From NCBI RefSeq assembly GCF_008271295.1, contig NZ_VTOY01000001.1:62001-126000 (forward strand): 64,000 bases of DNA. Reading direction: 5' to 3'. Below, piece by piece: positions 5,315 to 14,897 of this stretch; position 1 is the first letter of the stretch; each line of letters opens with the position of its first letter. The notes beneath the pieces were generated by a model, which did no database searches, was not told the DNA's origin, and saw nothing but the letters and a program-made list of their open reading frames with translations. The DNA is from Pseudoselenomonas ruminis. GTDB taxonomy: Bacteria; Bacillota; Negativicutes; Selenomonadales; Selenomonadaceae. Made by a program: the position numbers and the translations under genes.

Positions 5315-8230
5315 TTGAACGTAAAAGACATAATACATGGATTTAAAGTTATACGTAAGAGTGTCATTCCCGAGACGGATTCCACGGCCTGGTTCTTCGA
5401 GCATGAGAAGAGCGGCGCCCAGTTGTTTTTCCTGCAGAATGACGATGATAATAAAGTTTTTTCGATTTCTTTCCGCACGCCGCCGGTAGATGATACGGGT
5501 GTGGCGCACATTGTGGAGCATTCGACGCTCTGCGGCAGCCGCAAATATCCGCTCAAGGAACCGTTTGTCGAGCTGGTGAAAGGGTCTCTGAATACCTTCC
5601 TCAACGCGATGACGTATCCGGATAAGACGATGTATCCGGTGGCGAGCCGCAACGATAAGGATTTCCAGAATCTCATGGATGTTTACCTCGATGCGGTGTT
5701 CTATCCGAATATGCGGGAGAATCCGCAGGTCCTCATGCAGGAAGGGTGGCATTATGAGATTGAAAAGCCGGAAGATCCGCTGCAGTACAGTGGTGTTGTC
5801 TACAATGAGATGAAAGGCGCGCTTTCGGCTCCGGACGATTTATTGCAGAGCCGCATTATGACGGCGCTTTATCCGGATACGACGTATGGGTTTGAATCCG
5901 GTGGTGACCCGGAGGCTATTCCGCAGCTGACGCAGGAGATGTTTACGGGCTTCCATAGCAAATACTATCATCCGTCGAACAGCTATATTTATCTCTACGG
6001 TGATATGGATATTGAAGAAAAGCTCGCTTATCTGGATGCGGAGTACCTCAGTCAGTTTGACCGCATTCCGGTGCCGTCGCGTATTGACCGGCAGACAGCG
6101 TTTGCCGAGGTTAAGCGCGAGCAGCTTTCCTATCCGATTGGAGCGGAGGAAGAAACGGCGGAAAAATCGTTCCTATCCCTTAGCTGGGTAGTGGGTGAGA
6201 GCCTGGATACTACGGATATGGTCGGCCTTGAGATTTTGGAGCATGCGCTGCTACGCACACCGGCGGCTCCGCTGCGCAAGGCGCTGATTGATGCCAAGCT
6301 CGGCAAGGATGTCGATTCGACGTTTGAAGATGATATGCTCCAGCCGTTCTTTAGCATTATGGTCAGCAATTCGGAGGCTGACCGGGCTGAGCGTTTCTAT
6401 GGCATCGTCATGGATACACTCAAGAAACTGGCCGATAAGGGCCTTGACCGCACGCTGATGGAAGCGTCGATGAATCTTTTGGAGTTCCGTCTGCGTGAAT
6501 CGGATTTCGGTTCGGCCCCGAAGGGACTCATCTACGGCATCCGCGCGATGAGAACGTGGCTCTATGGCGGCAGTCCGGAGGAGAGCCTGCGTTATGAAAA
6601 GGTGCTGGCTGAGCTGAAAAATGGCCTGGAAAATGGCTACTTTGAGGAGCTTATCCGCAAGTATTTCCTGCGCAATTCCCATGCGGTACTCTTGACGCTT
6701 AGCCCGAGCACGACGATGGCGGCGGAGCGCGAGGCTAAGCAGGCAGAGGAACTCGCGGCGAAGAAGGCTTCGATGTCGGCGGAGAAAATCCAGCAGATTA
6801 TCGAGACGACCAAGGCCCTTAAGGAACGCCAGCAGAGTCCGGAGACGGAGGAGGCGCTGGCGACGATTCCGGTGCTGAAGCTTTCGGATATCCGCAAAGA
6901 AGCGTATGATTTGCCGCTCAAGGAACTAGAGCTTGACGGCACGAAAGTGCTTTTCAGCGATGTGGAGACGCATGGCATTGTCTATCTGACGCTGATTTTT
7001 GACGCGTCAAAAATCACTAAGGAGCAGCTTCCGTATGCATTCCTGCTCAGTGAGCTTATCGGCAGTGTCGATACCGAGGCGCATACCTATGCAGAACTTG
7101 CGAATCTCAAGAACCTGCATACGGGCGGCATTGCCTACGATATCGTGACTTATACGAAGTCGGGTGAGCCGGATTCCTGCCAGCCGACGTTTCGCATCAA
7201 GGCGAAAGTGCTCAAGGAGAAACTGCCGGAACTTCTTTCCCTGTTGCAGGAGATTCTCACGAAGAGTAAGTATTCGGATAAAAAACGTGTCCGCGAACTG
7301 TTAGACCAGGAGCAGGCGGCTATGGAGCTGAACCTCCAGCGCTCGGCACATCAGGTGGTAGCATCGCGGCTGGCATCCTATCTTTCGAAGGCTGGCCGTT
7401 TTGCCGAAGAAGGCGGGCTGCCATTCTATCAGTTCGTGAAGGGCATTTTGGCGAATTTTGACGAAGAACTTGCCAAAATGCAGGTGGTATTTGCCGATAT
7501 ACTGCCGAAACTCTTCAATACCGATGGGCTGATTGTGGCGCTGACCGAGCGGGAGACTGACTATCCGGCAACGGCGAAGGAAGTGGCATCCTTCCAGGAG
7601 GGGCTTTGCCATACGGTATATCCGGTGCAGGACTACAGTTGGGAGCTGGCACCGCTCAACGAAGGCCTTACGTCTTCGAGTCGCGTCCAGTATGTGGGCA
7701 AGGGCGCAAACTTCCTGAAACTTGGCTATGAGTTTACGGGAACGATGCATGTTTTGGAGACGCTTCTCCGCTATGATTATTTCTGGACGAAGATTCGCGT
7801 ACAGGGCGGTGCTTATGGCGCGTTTACGAGCTTTAACCGCAATGGCATGATGTATTTCAGTTCCTATCGCGACCCGAATCTTGCCGAGACGCTGGCTGTC
7901 TTTGACGGGACGGCGGATTATATCCGCAACTTCGAGGCATCGGAGCGCGAGATGGATAAATTCATCATCGGTACTATGAGTGGTGTGGATACGCCGCTGA
8001 CGCCGCAGATGAAGGGCAGTGCTGCCGTTACCTGCTGGATGCGCGGCATTACAAAAGCCGACCGCCAGAAGAACCGTGACGAGATTCTCGCCACGCGGCA
8101 GCAGGATGTCCGCAAGCTGGCAGATCTCGTGGATGCCTGCATGAAACAGAATGTCCTTTGCGTATTTGGCGGGCAGGAGAAGATTGAAGAGAACAAGCAG
8201 CTGTTTGCTGCGGTTCATTCTGCACTTTAA
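5315..8230 (+). CDS. M16C-family metallopeptidase (presequence protease-like, insulinase family)
   Basis: A 971-aa zinc peptidase of the PreP/Cym1 group, which digests short unfolded peptides inside a clamshell of two M16 halves. The inverted zinc motif HIVEH lies in GVAHIVEHSTLCGSRKYPL near the N-terminus, with the downstream acidic ligand region FVELVKGSLNTFLNAMTYP. The M16C linker helix region and the second, inactive half follow, so the length matches the family. GAGGAGG at 5301-5307 favours TTG 5315 (7-nt spacing); the TTG at 5312 is the alternative. No signal peptide is seen, so it is cytoplasmic. Confidence 0.88.
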   Translation: MNVKDIIHGFKVIRKSVIPETDSTAWFFEHEKSGAQLFFLQNDDDNKVFSISFRTPPVDDTGVAHIVEHSTLCGSRKYPLKEPFVELVKGSLNTFLNAMTYPDKTMYPVASRNDKDFQNLMDVYLDAVFYPNMRENPQVLMQEGWHYEIEKPEDPLQYSGVVYNEMKGALSAPDDLLQSRIMTALYPDTTYGFESGGDPEAIPQLTQEMFTGFHSKYYHPSNSYIYLYGDMDIEEKLAYLDAEYLSQFDRIPVPSRIDRQTAFAEVKREQLSYPIGAEEETAEKSFLSLSWVVGESLDTTDMVGLEILEHALLRTPAAPLRKALIDAKLGKDVDSTFEDDMLQPFFSIMVSNSEADRAERFYGIVMDTLKKLADKGLDRTLMEASMNLLEFRLRESDFGSAPKGLIYGIRAMRTWLYGGSPEESLRYEKVLAELKNGLENGYFEELIRKYFLRNSHAVLLTLSPSTTMAAEREAKQAEELAAKKASMSAEKIQQIIETTKALKERQQSPETEEALATIPVLKLSDIRKEAYDLPLKELELDGTKVLFSDVETHGIVYLTLIFDASKITKEQLPYAFLLSELIGSVDTEAHTYAELANLKNLHTGGIAYDIVTYTKSGEPDSCQPTFRIKAKVLKEKLPELLSLLQEILTKSKYSDKKRVRELLDQEQAAMELNLQRSAHQVVASRLASYLSKAGRFAEEGGLPFYQFVKGILANFDEELAKMQVVFADILPKLFNTDGLIVALTERETDYPATAKEVASFQEGLCHTVYPVQDYSWELAPLNEGLTSSSRVQYVGKGANFLKLGYEFTGTMHVLETLLRYDYFWTKIRVQGGAYGAFTSFNRNGMMYFSSYRDPNLAETLAVFDGTADYIRNFEASEREMDKFIIGTMSGVDTPLTPQMKGSAAVTCWMRGITKADRQKNRDEILATRQQDVRKLADLVDACMKQNVLCVFGGQEKIEENKQLFAAVHSAL

Positions 8231-8243
8231 CGCCTTGGATGCG

Positions 8244-8272
8244 TTGACTTTGCCTAAATATCATGGGATAAT
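8244..8272 (+). promoter_or_regulatory. Promoter of dapA
   Basis: TTGACT (8244-8249), 17-bp spacer, GATAAT (8267-8272), 48 bp before the dapA start codon. Confidence 0.6.
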
Positions 8273-8320
8273 GATAAGAACGATTGAAAGCAAATAGACT
8301 CATATGTGGGAGGCTTTTTC

Positions 8321-9208
8321 ATGAAGAAACCAATTTTCACGGGCGCTGGTGTCGCAATTATTACGCCATTCACGGAAGACGGTATTAATTTTCCGGAACT
8401 TGGCCGCATCATCGAGGACCAGATTAAAGGTGGTACGGATGCCATCGTAATCACGGGTACGTCGGGAGAATCTGCTACGATGTCGGATGCCGAGCATCGC
8501 GCCGCTATCAAGTTTGCGGTGGAGCAGGTTAAGGGCCGTATTCCGGTTATCGCTGGTACGGGGTCGAACGAGACGTCGTATGCAGTGGCGCTGTCGAAGT
8601 ACGCAGAAGAAGTTGGTGCAGATGCCCTGCTGGTGGTTACGCCGTATTACAACAAGTGCACGCAGAAAGGCCTGGTGGCGCACTACACGGCGATTGCCGA
8701 TGCGGTCAACATTCCGATTGTTCTTTATGATGTACCGTCCCGTACGGGGGTAAGCATTTCCACGGAGTCTTATGTCAAGCTCTCGAAACATCCGAATATC
8801 GTAGCTGTCAAAGAGGCAAACGGCGATTTGTCGAAGATTCTGCGCCTCAAGGCTGCGGTTGGCGACGATTTGGTTCTCTATTCTGGTAACGACGACCAGA
8901 TTGTGCCGATTCTGTCCCTCGGCGGCAAGGGCGTTATCTCAGTGCTCTCCAACGTAGCGCCGAAAGAGACGCACGATATGTGCCAGGCTTTCTTTGATGG
9001 GGATACGGAAAAAGCGGCCAAGATGCAGATTGAGTATGCTGACCTCATCGATGCACTGTTCTGCGAAGTCAATCCGATTCCGGTCAAAGTTGCGATGCGC
9101 AAGCTCGGCTATGATGCTGGTCCGCTGCGCATGCCACTCTGCGAGATGGAGCCGGAACATGAGGCAAAACTTGAGGTAGCCCTCAGAAACCACGGGCTCC
9201 TGAAATAA
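8321..9208 (+). CDS. dapA: 4-hydroxy-tetrahydrodipicolinate synthase
   Basis: 295-aa class I aldolase that condenses pyruvate with aspartate semialdehyde at the first step of the lysine/diaminopimelate branch. The pyruvate-binding segment reads GTSGESATMSDAEH, with Ser where many family members have the second Thr of GTTGE. VTPYYNK holds the catalytic Tyr, and NIVAVKEANGD holds the Schiff-base Lys. GRIPVIAGTGSNET is also typical. The ATG at 8321 is selected because GGGAGG is 8 nt upstream; an in-frame ATG at 8306 lies ahead of that SD. It has its own promoter and a hairpin behind it, so it is probably monocistronic. Confidence 0.95.
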   Translation: MKKPIFTGAGVAIITPFTEDGINFPELGRIIEDQIKGGTDAIVITGTSGESATMSDAEHRAAIKFAVEQVKGRIPVIAGTGSNETSYAVALSKYAEEVGADALLVVTPYYNKCTQKGLVAHYTAIADAVNIPIVLYDVPSRTGVSISTESYVKLSKHPNIVAVKEANGDLSKILRLKAAVGDDLVLYSGNDDQIVPILSLGGKGVISVLSNVAPKETHDMCQAFFDGDTEKAAKMQIEYADLIDALFCEVNPIPVKVAMRKLGYDAGPLRMPLCEMEPEHEAKLEVALRNHGLLK

Positions 9209-9231
9209 GCAGCAAAAACATAAGAAATAAC

Positions 9232-9258
9232 AGCCTTCCCCTGCGGGGGAAGGCTTTG
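9232..9258 (+). terminator. Terminator after dapA
   Basis: AGCCTTCCCC / GGGGAAGGCT stem (9232-9241, 9246-9255) followed by TTTG. The stem is strong but the T tract is short. Confidence 0.6.
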
Positions 9259-9276
9259 TCGTTAGAGGTGATAGAC

Positions 9277-9939
9277 ATGCATGGCGTGTTTGATATTGTA
9301 GGTCCCGTGATGATTGGCCCGTCCAGTTCGCATACGGCAGGTGCGGTGCGGCTGGGCTTGATGGCCCGCAAGATTTTGGGAGAACCGGCGGTGAAGGCAG
9401 AAATCAATCTGCACGGCTCGTTTGCCCAGACTTATCGCGGACATGGTACGGATAAGGCGCTGATTGCGGGGATTCTTGGTTTTTCTCCCGAGGATGAACG
9501 CATTCGCGATGCGCTGATGCTGGCGCAGCAGCAGGGGTTGGATTTTAGTTTTCAGACGGTGAATCTTGAAGGGGCGCATCCCAATACGGCGGTCATTTAT
9601 CTGGTCGGGGCTACGGGCCGCGTGGCCCGCGTGCGCGGTGCATCAGTGGGCGGCGGCAATATCCTGATTACGAACATCGATGGGTATTCGGTGGAACTCA
9701 CGGGGCAATATCCGGCGCTTATTACGATTCATCGCGACCGTCCCGGCGTTATCACGCAGGTCACGCAGATTTTGTCCCGCTATGAGGTGAATATCGCCTT
9801 TATGCGCGTGTCCAGACAGAATCGCGGCGAGACGGCCATGATGATTATGGAGCTGGATGACCAGCCGGCCGATGAAGTGATGGAGGAGTGCCGCGAGGTT
9901 TACGAGGTGGAAAATGCCTTTACGATTCCGGCAATCTGA
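9277..9939 (+). CDS. sdaAB: L-serine dehydratase, iron-sulfur-dependent, beta subunit
   Basis: 220-aa small subunit of the two-part serine dehydratase, which deaminates L-serine to pyruvate. The N-terminus FDIVGPVMIGPSSSHTAGA is the family signature. The C-terminal ~75 residues form an ACT domain (ALITIHRDRPGVITQVTQIL), expected to bind an effector amino acid. The ATG at 9277 follows GAGGTG; a TTG seven codons earlier is also in frame but within the upstream hairpin tail. The alpha subunit begins 20 bp after its stop, so the two are co-transcribed. Confidence 0.93.
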   Translation: MHGVFDIVGPVMIGPSSSHTAGAVRLGLMARKILGEPAVKAEINLHGSFAQTYRGHGTDKALIAGILGFSPEDERIRDALMLAQQQGLDFSFQTVNLEGAHPNTAVIYLVGATGRVARVRGASVGGGNILITNIDGYSVELTGQYPALITIHRDRPGVITQVTQILSRYEVNIAFMRVSRQNRGETAMMIMELDDQPADEVMEECREVYEVENAFTIPAI

Positions 9940-9959
9940 TGTGAGGATGGAAGATTACG

Positions 9960-10835
9960 ATGATTAATTTCAATACGATGGGGGAACTCATCGCAATGGC
10001 GGAAGAAAAGGAATTGCCGATTCATGAAATCGTCATTGCGCGGGAGATGCATGTAAGCCAGCGGCCGCGGGCGGCAATAATCGAGCTAATGCAGCAGAAT
10101 TGGGCCGTGATGCAGGCGTCGATTAAGCGCGGTATAAAAAATACCGAGCATTCGGTCAGCGGACTCACGGGCGGCGATTCGAAGAAGCTGTTTGCTGGCA
10201 AAGAAAAAGGCTATCTGGGGACGCAGGCCTTAGCCGCTGCCGCCTATGCGGTGGGAATTAGTGAAGTAAATGCGGTTATGGGCCGCATTGTTGCCTGCCC
10301 GACGGCCGGTTCCTGCGGCATTGTGCCGGCCGCGCTTTATGCGGCGCGGGAGGAGCGGAAGCTTTCGGATGAGGTGATTATAAAAGCGCTCTTTACGGCG
10401 GCTGGAATCGGCATGGTGGTGGATCAGAACGCCTCGATTGCTGGTGCCGAGGGTGGCTGTCAGGCCGAGTGCGGTACGGCAGCTGGCATGGCGGCGGGGG
10501 CGCTCGTGGAACTTGCGGGCGGCACGCCGTCGATGGTCGGCAATGCCTGCGCGCTTTCCATCAAGAATCTGTTAGGGCTCGTCTGCGACCCTGTAGCGGG
10601 GCTCGTCGAAGTTCCCTGTGTCAAGCGCAATGGCTTTGCGGTGGTGGAGGCCATGCTTGCCGCCGATATGACGCTGGCGGGAATCCGTTCGGTGATACCG
10701 GTGGATGAGGTTATTGATGCTATGAACCGCATCGGCAAGTCCTTGCCGAAATCACTGCGTGAAACGAGTGAGGGCGGTCTTGCCACAACGCCGACGGCAA
10801 AGGCGGTGGAGCGAAGGATTTATCCGGATTCTTGA
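9960..10835 (+). CDS. sdaAA: L-serine dehydratase, iron-sulfur-dependent, alpha subunit
   Basis: 291-aa catalytic subunit that carries the oxygen-labile 4Fe-4S cluster. Cysteines lie in CPTAGSCGIVPAALYAA, CQAECGTAAGMAAGA and VCDPVAGLVEVPC, the regions that supply cluster ligands in this family. EHSVSGLTGGDSKKL is the conserved substrate-binding stretch. Directly downstream of sdaAB; GAGGATGG precedes the ATG. Iron-sulfur serine dehydratases of this split form are usual in anaerobic Firmicutes. Confidence 0.94.
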   Translation: MINFNTMGELIAMAEEKELPIHEIVIAREMHVSQRPRAAIIELMQQNWAVMQASIKRGIKNTEHSVSGLTGGDSKKLFAGKEKGYLGTQALAAAAYAVGISEVNAVMGRIVACPTAGSCGIVPAALYAAREERKLSDEVIIKALFTAAGIGMVVDQNASIAGAEGGCQAECGTAAGMAAGALVELAGGTPSMVGNACALSIKNLLGLVCDPVAGLVEVPCVKRNGFAVVEAMLAADMTLAGIRSVIPVDEVIDAMNRIGKSLPKSLRETSEGGLATTPTAKAVERRIYPDS

Positions 10836-10949
10836 CCGCTTTATCGGATTAAAGTTTGATGAGTTGCTGGAAGATTCGGCGAAAATAGTGTAGAATAAAA
10901 ATAATGCGAGACGGATTCGCAAACAATCTATATTATGGAGGGAAAGTCC

Positions 10950-11516
10950 ATGAAGAAAATCGTTCAGATGATGGTTGCGCTTTGCCTGGTCGTATTCAGC
11001 ACGCAGGTGGCTTTTGCCAATGCGGATAAGACAACCGTTCAGGATGGAGCCGATATCACGACAATCAAGCGCCTGGCTGTCGCTGCGCCGCGCTATCAGC
11101 AGGTAGACCCGCAGTCGCCGGATAAGGCAATGCTGACGCAGATTATTTTTGATGCCAGCCGGGTATCGCATAGTTATGTTGCATCCTATGATACGGTAGC
11201 CGAGGGGATAAAGAAAGCATCGAATGTCGACATCAAATCCCTTGACCGCCGCCAGGCCGCCAAGGTGTTCAAAGAAAATGTTGGCAATTATGCCGATGCC
11301 TACGTCGTTCTGACGGTGGCTAACAGCGGCCGTACGACGTTCTTCTTTGATGTTTATAAAGCCGGCAGCGATGAGCTTCTGTTCACCTATGAGATTCGCG
11401 CCAACAGCAGTGAGGGCAATACGGTGGCAACGTACAACAACATGTGCGAGCAGTTCTACAAGCACTTCGAACGCGCGGCAACGGAACAGCTCAAGAATAA
11501 CAGCAAAAAGAAATAA
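10950..11516 (+). CDS. Secreted protein of unknown function
   Basis: 188 aa with a clear signal peptide (MKKIVQMMVALCLVVFSTQVAFANA, probable cleavage after AFA). The mature part is mixed alpha/beta, has no cysteine and ends in a lysine tail (NNSKKK). I do not recognise the family. Segments such as IKRLAVAAPRY, DAYVVLTVANSGRTTFFFDVY and YNNMCEQFYKHFERAATEQL recall small periplasmic proteins that handle envelope material, but this is only an impression. GGAGGG stands 7 nt before the ATG. It ends at a bidirectional terminator shared with the convergent GT51 gene. Confidence 0.75.
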   Translation: MKKIVQMMVALCLVVFSTQVAFANADKTTVQDGADITTIKRLAVAAPRYQQVDPQSPDKAMLTQIIFDASRVSHSYVASYDTVAEGIKKASNVDIKSLDRRQAAKVFKENVGNYADAYVVLTVANSGRTTFFFDVYKAGSDELLFTYEIRANSSEGNTVATYNNMCEQFYKHFERAATEQLKNNSKKK

Positions 11517-11551
11517 TTAAAAAAGACTTCCCAATGGGAAGTCTTTTTTAA
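11517..11551. terminator. Bidirectional terminator between convergent genes
   Basis: Perfect 16-bp arms (11517-11532, 11536-11551) with a 3-nt loop and A6/T6 flanks. It overlaps the stop codon of the minus-strand glycosyltransferase gene and serves both genes. Confidence 0.88.
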
Positions 11552-12381
11552 TGCGCGAGATAGATTGGCTTGATTTTGGCCGAGGCCGCAGTACTTTCGT
11601 CAATGTAGCCGTTATGCTCCATAGCGTCGATGACGACGAATTGGCGTTTTTTCGCCATGAGGAAGTCGACATAGGGCGAGTAGAGCGAGGGTGCGTTGGG
11701 AAGGCCTGCCAGCATGGCCGATTCGGGCAGCTGGAGTGCGGAAGGCTTTTTGCCAAAGTAGCCTTCGGCGGCTGGGCCGATGCCGTAGTAGTTGGAACCA
11801 TAGTAGATGGTGTTGAGGTAGAGCTCAAGGATTTCGTCCTTGCTGTAGTTGGCTTCGATGTCGAGTGCCAGCAGCAGTTCTTCAGCCTTGCGCCCGTAGG
11901 ACTGTTCGTTGGAGAGGAAAAGATTTTTGACCAGCTGCTGGGTGATGGTGCTCGCGCCTTCTTCAATCTGACCGTATTGGAGGTTGACCAGCGTGGCCCG
12001 CATGATTCCTTGGATATCGAAGCCGTGATGGCTGTAAAAGCGCGTGTCTTCCACGGCGACGATAGCCTGTTGCAGGGATTCGGGAATATCGCGTATCTTG
12101 ACGTAGTTTTCATGGTCAATACGGGCATCAACGGCTCGTTTGATGAAGATAAAACGGCTGATGCGGTCCGTCGTGCTGACGGCAACCTGCGAATCCGTCT
12201 GCTGGATGGCTGGGAGCCGCGCTTCGACCTTTGGCAGGAAGTCACCGAGATGCTGCCAGGTTTTCGGTGAGAATACTGAGGAGCCGCCGGCCAGGAAAAA
12301 GGCCAGGAAGAATATCAAAATGAGTAAAAAGACGAAGCGAAGGAGGCGCAGGCCCAGCCTTCGTTTTTTTGTTTTTTTCAT
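11548..12381 (-). CDS. Monofunctional peptidoglycan glycosyltransferase (GT51)
   Basis: 277-aa membrane-anchored transglycosylase that polymerises lipid II. A basic N-terminus (KKTKKRR) and one transmembrane helix (about 14-32) precede the GT51 domain. Motif I is VEDTRFYSHHGFD with the catalytic Glu. GASTITQQLVKN, RKAEELLLALDIE and KDEILELYLNTIYYG follow in order. No transpeptidase domain is present, so it is of MtgA type rather than a full class A PBP. AAAGGAG precedes the ATG at 12379-12381, and a TATAAT-type -10 lies at 12414-12419 on the minus strand. Confidence 0.9.
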   Translation of the reverse strand: MKKTKKRRLGLRLLRFVFLLILIFFLAFFLAGGSSVFSPKTWQHLGDFLPKVEARLPAIQQTDSQVAVSTTDRISRFIFIKRAVDARIDHENYVKIRDIPESLQQAIVAVEDTRFYSHHGFDIQGIMRATLVNLQYGQIEEGASTITQQLVKNLFLSNEQSYGRKAEELLLALDIEANYSKDEILELYLNTIYYGSNYYGIGPAAEGYFGKKPSALQLPESAMLAGLPNAPSLYSPYVDFLMAKKRQFVVIDAMEHNGYIDESTAASAKIKPIYLAH

Positions 12382-12482
12382 AGAGTTCTCCTTTGTTTCG
12401 TGGATTGCTCCTTATTATAACACGTCTGCCAGGTGTTTTCTTCATCAATTTTTGTATAAAGGAATACTTTGGGAAAAAATAC

Positions 12483-12553
12483 TTGCAATAATATACAGTA
12501 TGGATGTATAATTATAAACATCATTTACAGAGTACGGCAAAAAGCGGTACAAT
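12483..12553 (+). promoter_or_regulatory. argC promoter region with ArgR-like palindrome
   Basis: Two overlapping sigma70 candidates: TTGCAA (12483-12488) with TATAAT (12507-12512), and TTTACA (12524-12529) with TACAAT (12548-12553), both with 18-bp spacers. Between them ATGTATAATTATAAACAT (12505-12522) is a near-palindrome of the AT-rich kind bound by ArgR. Operator identity is inferred from the position in front of argC. Confidence 0.5.
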
Positions 12554-12612
12554 AGAGTTGCAGTATCCATTCCAGCAGAACAAAGTTCTAGGTATTCGAA
12601 GGAGGAAACAGA

Positions 12613-13647
12613 ATGAAGGTCAGTGTCTTAGGCGCTACCGGTTATGCCGGGGCCGAGCTTTTACGCATCCTATACAATCATCCGGATGCTGAGGTCGTGC
12701 ATATCACGTCCGAAAGCCATACGGGTGAGAATATCAGTGATTTGTATCCTCATTTGCGAGGGCTTTACGATATGAAGCTTGAAAGCATGAAGGATATCGA
12801 AGCAATTGGCAGTGACAGTGATTTCGTATTTATCGGCTTGCCGCATGGCCATGCGATGGAAGTGGGCAAGGCGCTGGCGGATAAACCGGTGCGCATCATC
12901 GATTTGGGTGCGGACTACCGATTCGCGGATACATCGGTTTATGAAGCCTGGTATCATGTGCCGCATACGCATACCGATGCGGTTCGGGTCTATGGCCTGG
13001 CTGAACTCTATCGCGAAGATATCCGCGAGGCGAAGATCATCGGCAATGCGGGCTGCTTTACGACGGCGAGTATCCTCGCGCTCGCACCGCTGGCAAAACA
13101 GCACTTGATTGATGTAAATACCATTATTGTCGATGCCAAATCGGGTGTGTCAGGCGCGGGGCGTTCTGCCAAGCAGCCGAATCACTTCCCGGAACTCTAC
13201 GACAATTTTCGTGCCTACAATGTGGCCAAACACCGCCACACACCGGAAATCGAGCAGGCTATCACCGATTTGTCGGGCGAGACCACGGTGCTGAACTTCA
13301 CGCCGCATCTCGTGCCGATGTCGCGCGGCATTTTGGCAACCTGCTATGCGTCATTAAAGGATGGCGTTCAGCCAGAGCTCGTGGATGCAGCCTTTGAAAA
13401 GCTTTATGGCAAAGAATACTTCATCCGCCTGCTCGGGCGCGGGGCGTATCCTTCGACGAAAAATGTCCGCGGGTCTAATTTCTGTGATATCGCCTGGCAT
13501 ATCGATGAGCGGACGAACCGCGTAATCGTTTTGTCGGTTATCGACAATCTGGTAAAAGGTGCTGCCGGACAGGCTGTGCAGAATTTTAATATTGCTTGTG
13601 GTTTTGAGGAAAAAACGGGACTCGATTATGTTCCGATGTATCCATGA
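12613..13647 (+). CDS. argC: N-acetyl-gamma-glutamyl-phosphate reductase
   Basis: 344-aa NADPH-dependent reductase, third step of ornithine synthesis. The Rossmann motif VLGATGYAGAELLRIL is at the N-terminus. The catalytic Cys lies in IGNAGCFTTASILALAPL, and HRHTPEIEQ carries the conserved His. AAGGAGG is 6-7 nt upstream of the ATG. First gene of the arg cluster; argJ starts 18 bp after its stop. Confidence 0.96.
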   Translation: MKVSVLGATGYAGAELLRILYNHPDAEVVHITSESHTGENISDLYPHLRGLYDMKLESMKDIEAIGSDSDFVFIGLPHGHAMEVGKALADKPVRIIDLGADYRFADTSVYEAWYHVPHTHTDAVRVYGLAELYREDIREAKIIGNAGCFTTASILALAPLAKQHLIDVNTIIVDAKSGVSGAGRSAKQPNHFPELYDNFRAYNVAKHRHTPEIEQAITDLSGETTVLNFTPHLVPMSRGILATCYASLKDGVQPELVDAAFEKLYGKEYFIRLLGRGAYPSTKNVRGSNFCDIAWHIDERTNRVIVLSVIDNLVKGAAGQAVQNFNIACGFEEKTGLDYVPMYP

Positions 13648-13665
13648 TAGAAAGGACTTGTTACT

Positions 13666-14877
13666 ATGTTTTCAGAGAAAAATGTAAAAGCTGGCGTTAC
13701 GTTCCCGAAGGGATTTAAGGCTGCTGGTGTCAAAGCGGGCATCAAAAAGAGCGGCAATCTTGACGTAGCAGTTATCTATACGGAGAAGGAAGCAGCGATT
13801 GCCGGAACGTTTACCCAGAATGCGGTAGCGGCCGCTCCGGTATTTGTATCCCGTGATGTCGTAAAGACTGGTACGGCCCATGCGATTGCGGCAAATGCCG
13901 GCTGTGCCAATGCCTGCACGGGCGAGCAGGGCATGAAAGATGCACTGGCTATGCAGAAAATTGCCGCCGAGGCACTGGGCTGTGCTGCCAATGATGTCGT
14001 TGTAGCTTCGACAGGCGTCATCGGTGTAAATCTGCCGATGGATAAAATGGAAAAAGGCCTTAAACAGGCAGTAGCGGAACTGGATGAAAATGGCAGTGAA
14101 AAGGCTGGCAATGCCATCATTACGACGGACACCTATTCGAAGGCTTGTGCAACGACAGTGACTATCGGCGGCAAGGAAGTCCGCTTCGGTGCGATTGCCA
14201 AGGGTTCGGGCATGATTCAGCCGAATATGGCAACGATGCTCTGCTTTATCACGACCGATGCGGCAATCGACAGCAAGCTGCTGCAGCAAGCCCTGTCGGA
14301 AATCGTCGAGGTCTCCTTCAATATGATTTCGATTGACGGCGATATGAGCACCAACGATATGTGCATTGTATTGGCCAACGGGGAAGCTGGCAATGCGAAA
14401 ATCACTGCTGTAGGCGACGATTATGAAACCTTCAAGAATGCCCTGCAGTCCATCTGCCAAGGGCTGGCCAAACGCATTGCTGCCGATGGCGAGGGCGCAA
14501 CGAAATTTCTGACGGTCAATGTCAAGGGAACGAAATCCTTTGCAGATGCCAAGACCATCGCGATGAGCGTTGCCAAAAGCCCGCTTGTCAAGACGGCATT
14601 CTTTGGTGAAGATCCGAACTGGGGGCGCGTAATTTGTGCCGTTGGCTATGCTGGCGTGCCGATGGACCCACAGAAAACGGTGGTGAAATTTGGCGGCATT
14701 CCGGTCTATGCCAATGGCGTCGGGGCTGCATTTGATGAAGAGGCGCTGCGCACTGTTATGTCCGCGCATGATATCGTCATTGATATCGATATGGGCGACG
14801 GCGAAGAAGAGGCCACGGTCTGGACTTGTGACTTCTCCTATGAGTACGTGAAAATCAACGGGGAGTATCACACCTGA
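13666..14877 (+). CDS. argJ: Bifunctional glutamate N-acetyltransferase / amino-acid acetyltransferase
   Basis: 403-aa ArgJ transfers the acetyl group from N-acetylornithine to glutamate (cyclic pathway). The precursor is self-cleaved before the Thr of the MATMLCF motif (in KGSGMIQPNMATMLCFITTD) to give alpha and beta chains, with that Thr as nucleophile. TGVIGVNLPM, SFNMISIDGDMSTND and SPLVKTAFFGEDPNWGR are further family blocks. No argA or argE is seen in the cluster, consistent with the acetyl-recycling route. Tightly packed between argC and argB. Confidence 0.96.
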   Translation: MFSEKNVKAGVTFPKGFKAAGVKAGIKKSGNLDVAVIYTEKEAAIAGTFTQNAVAAAPVFVSRDVVKTGTAHAIAANAGCANACTGEQGMKDALAMQKIAAEALGCAANDVVVASTGVIGVNLPMDKMEKGLKQAVAELDENGSEKAGNAIITTDTYSKACATTVTIGGKEVRFGAIAKGSGMIQPNMATMLCFITTDAAIDSKLLQQALSEIVEVSFNMISIDGDMSTNDMCIVLANGEAGNAKITAVGDDYETFKNALQSICQGLAKRIAADGEGATKFLTVNVKGTKSFADAKTIAMSVAKSPLVKTAFFGEDPNWGRVICAVGYAGVPMDPQKTVVKFGGIPVYANGVGAAFDEEALRTVMSAHDIVIDIDMGDGEEEATVWTCDFSYEYVKINGEYHT

Positions 14878-14897
14878 TAGCATACCGAAGGGGATGA

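Noticed and set aside
12382-12612. T-box or other riboswitch before argC
   Set aside because: No specifier or antiterminator T-box sequence (TGGNACC-like) and no terminator hairpin in the leader.
13672-14883. 403-codon minus-strand frame covering all of argJ
   Set aside because: Exact antisense shadow of argJ with no SD and no recognisable domain; explained by codon bias.
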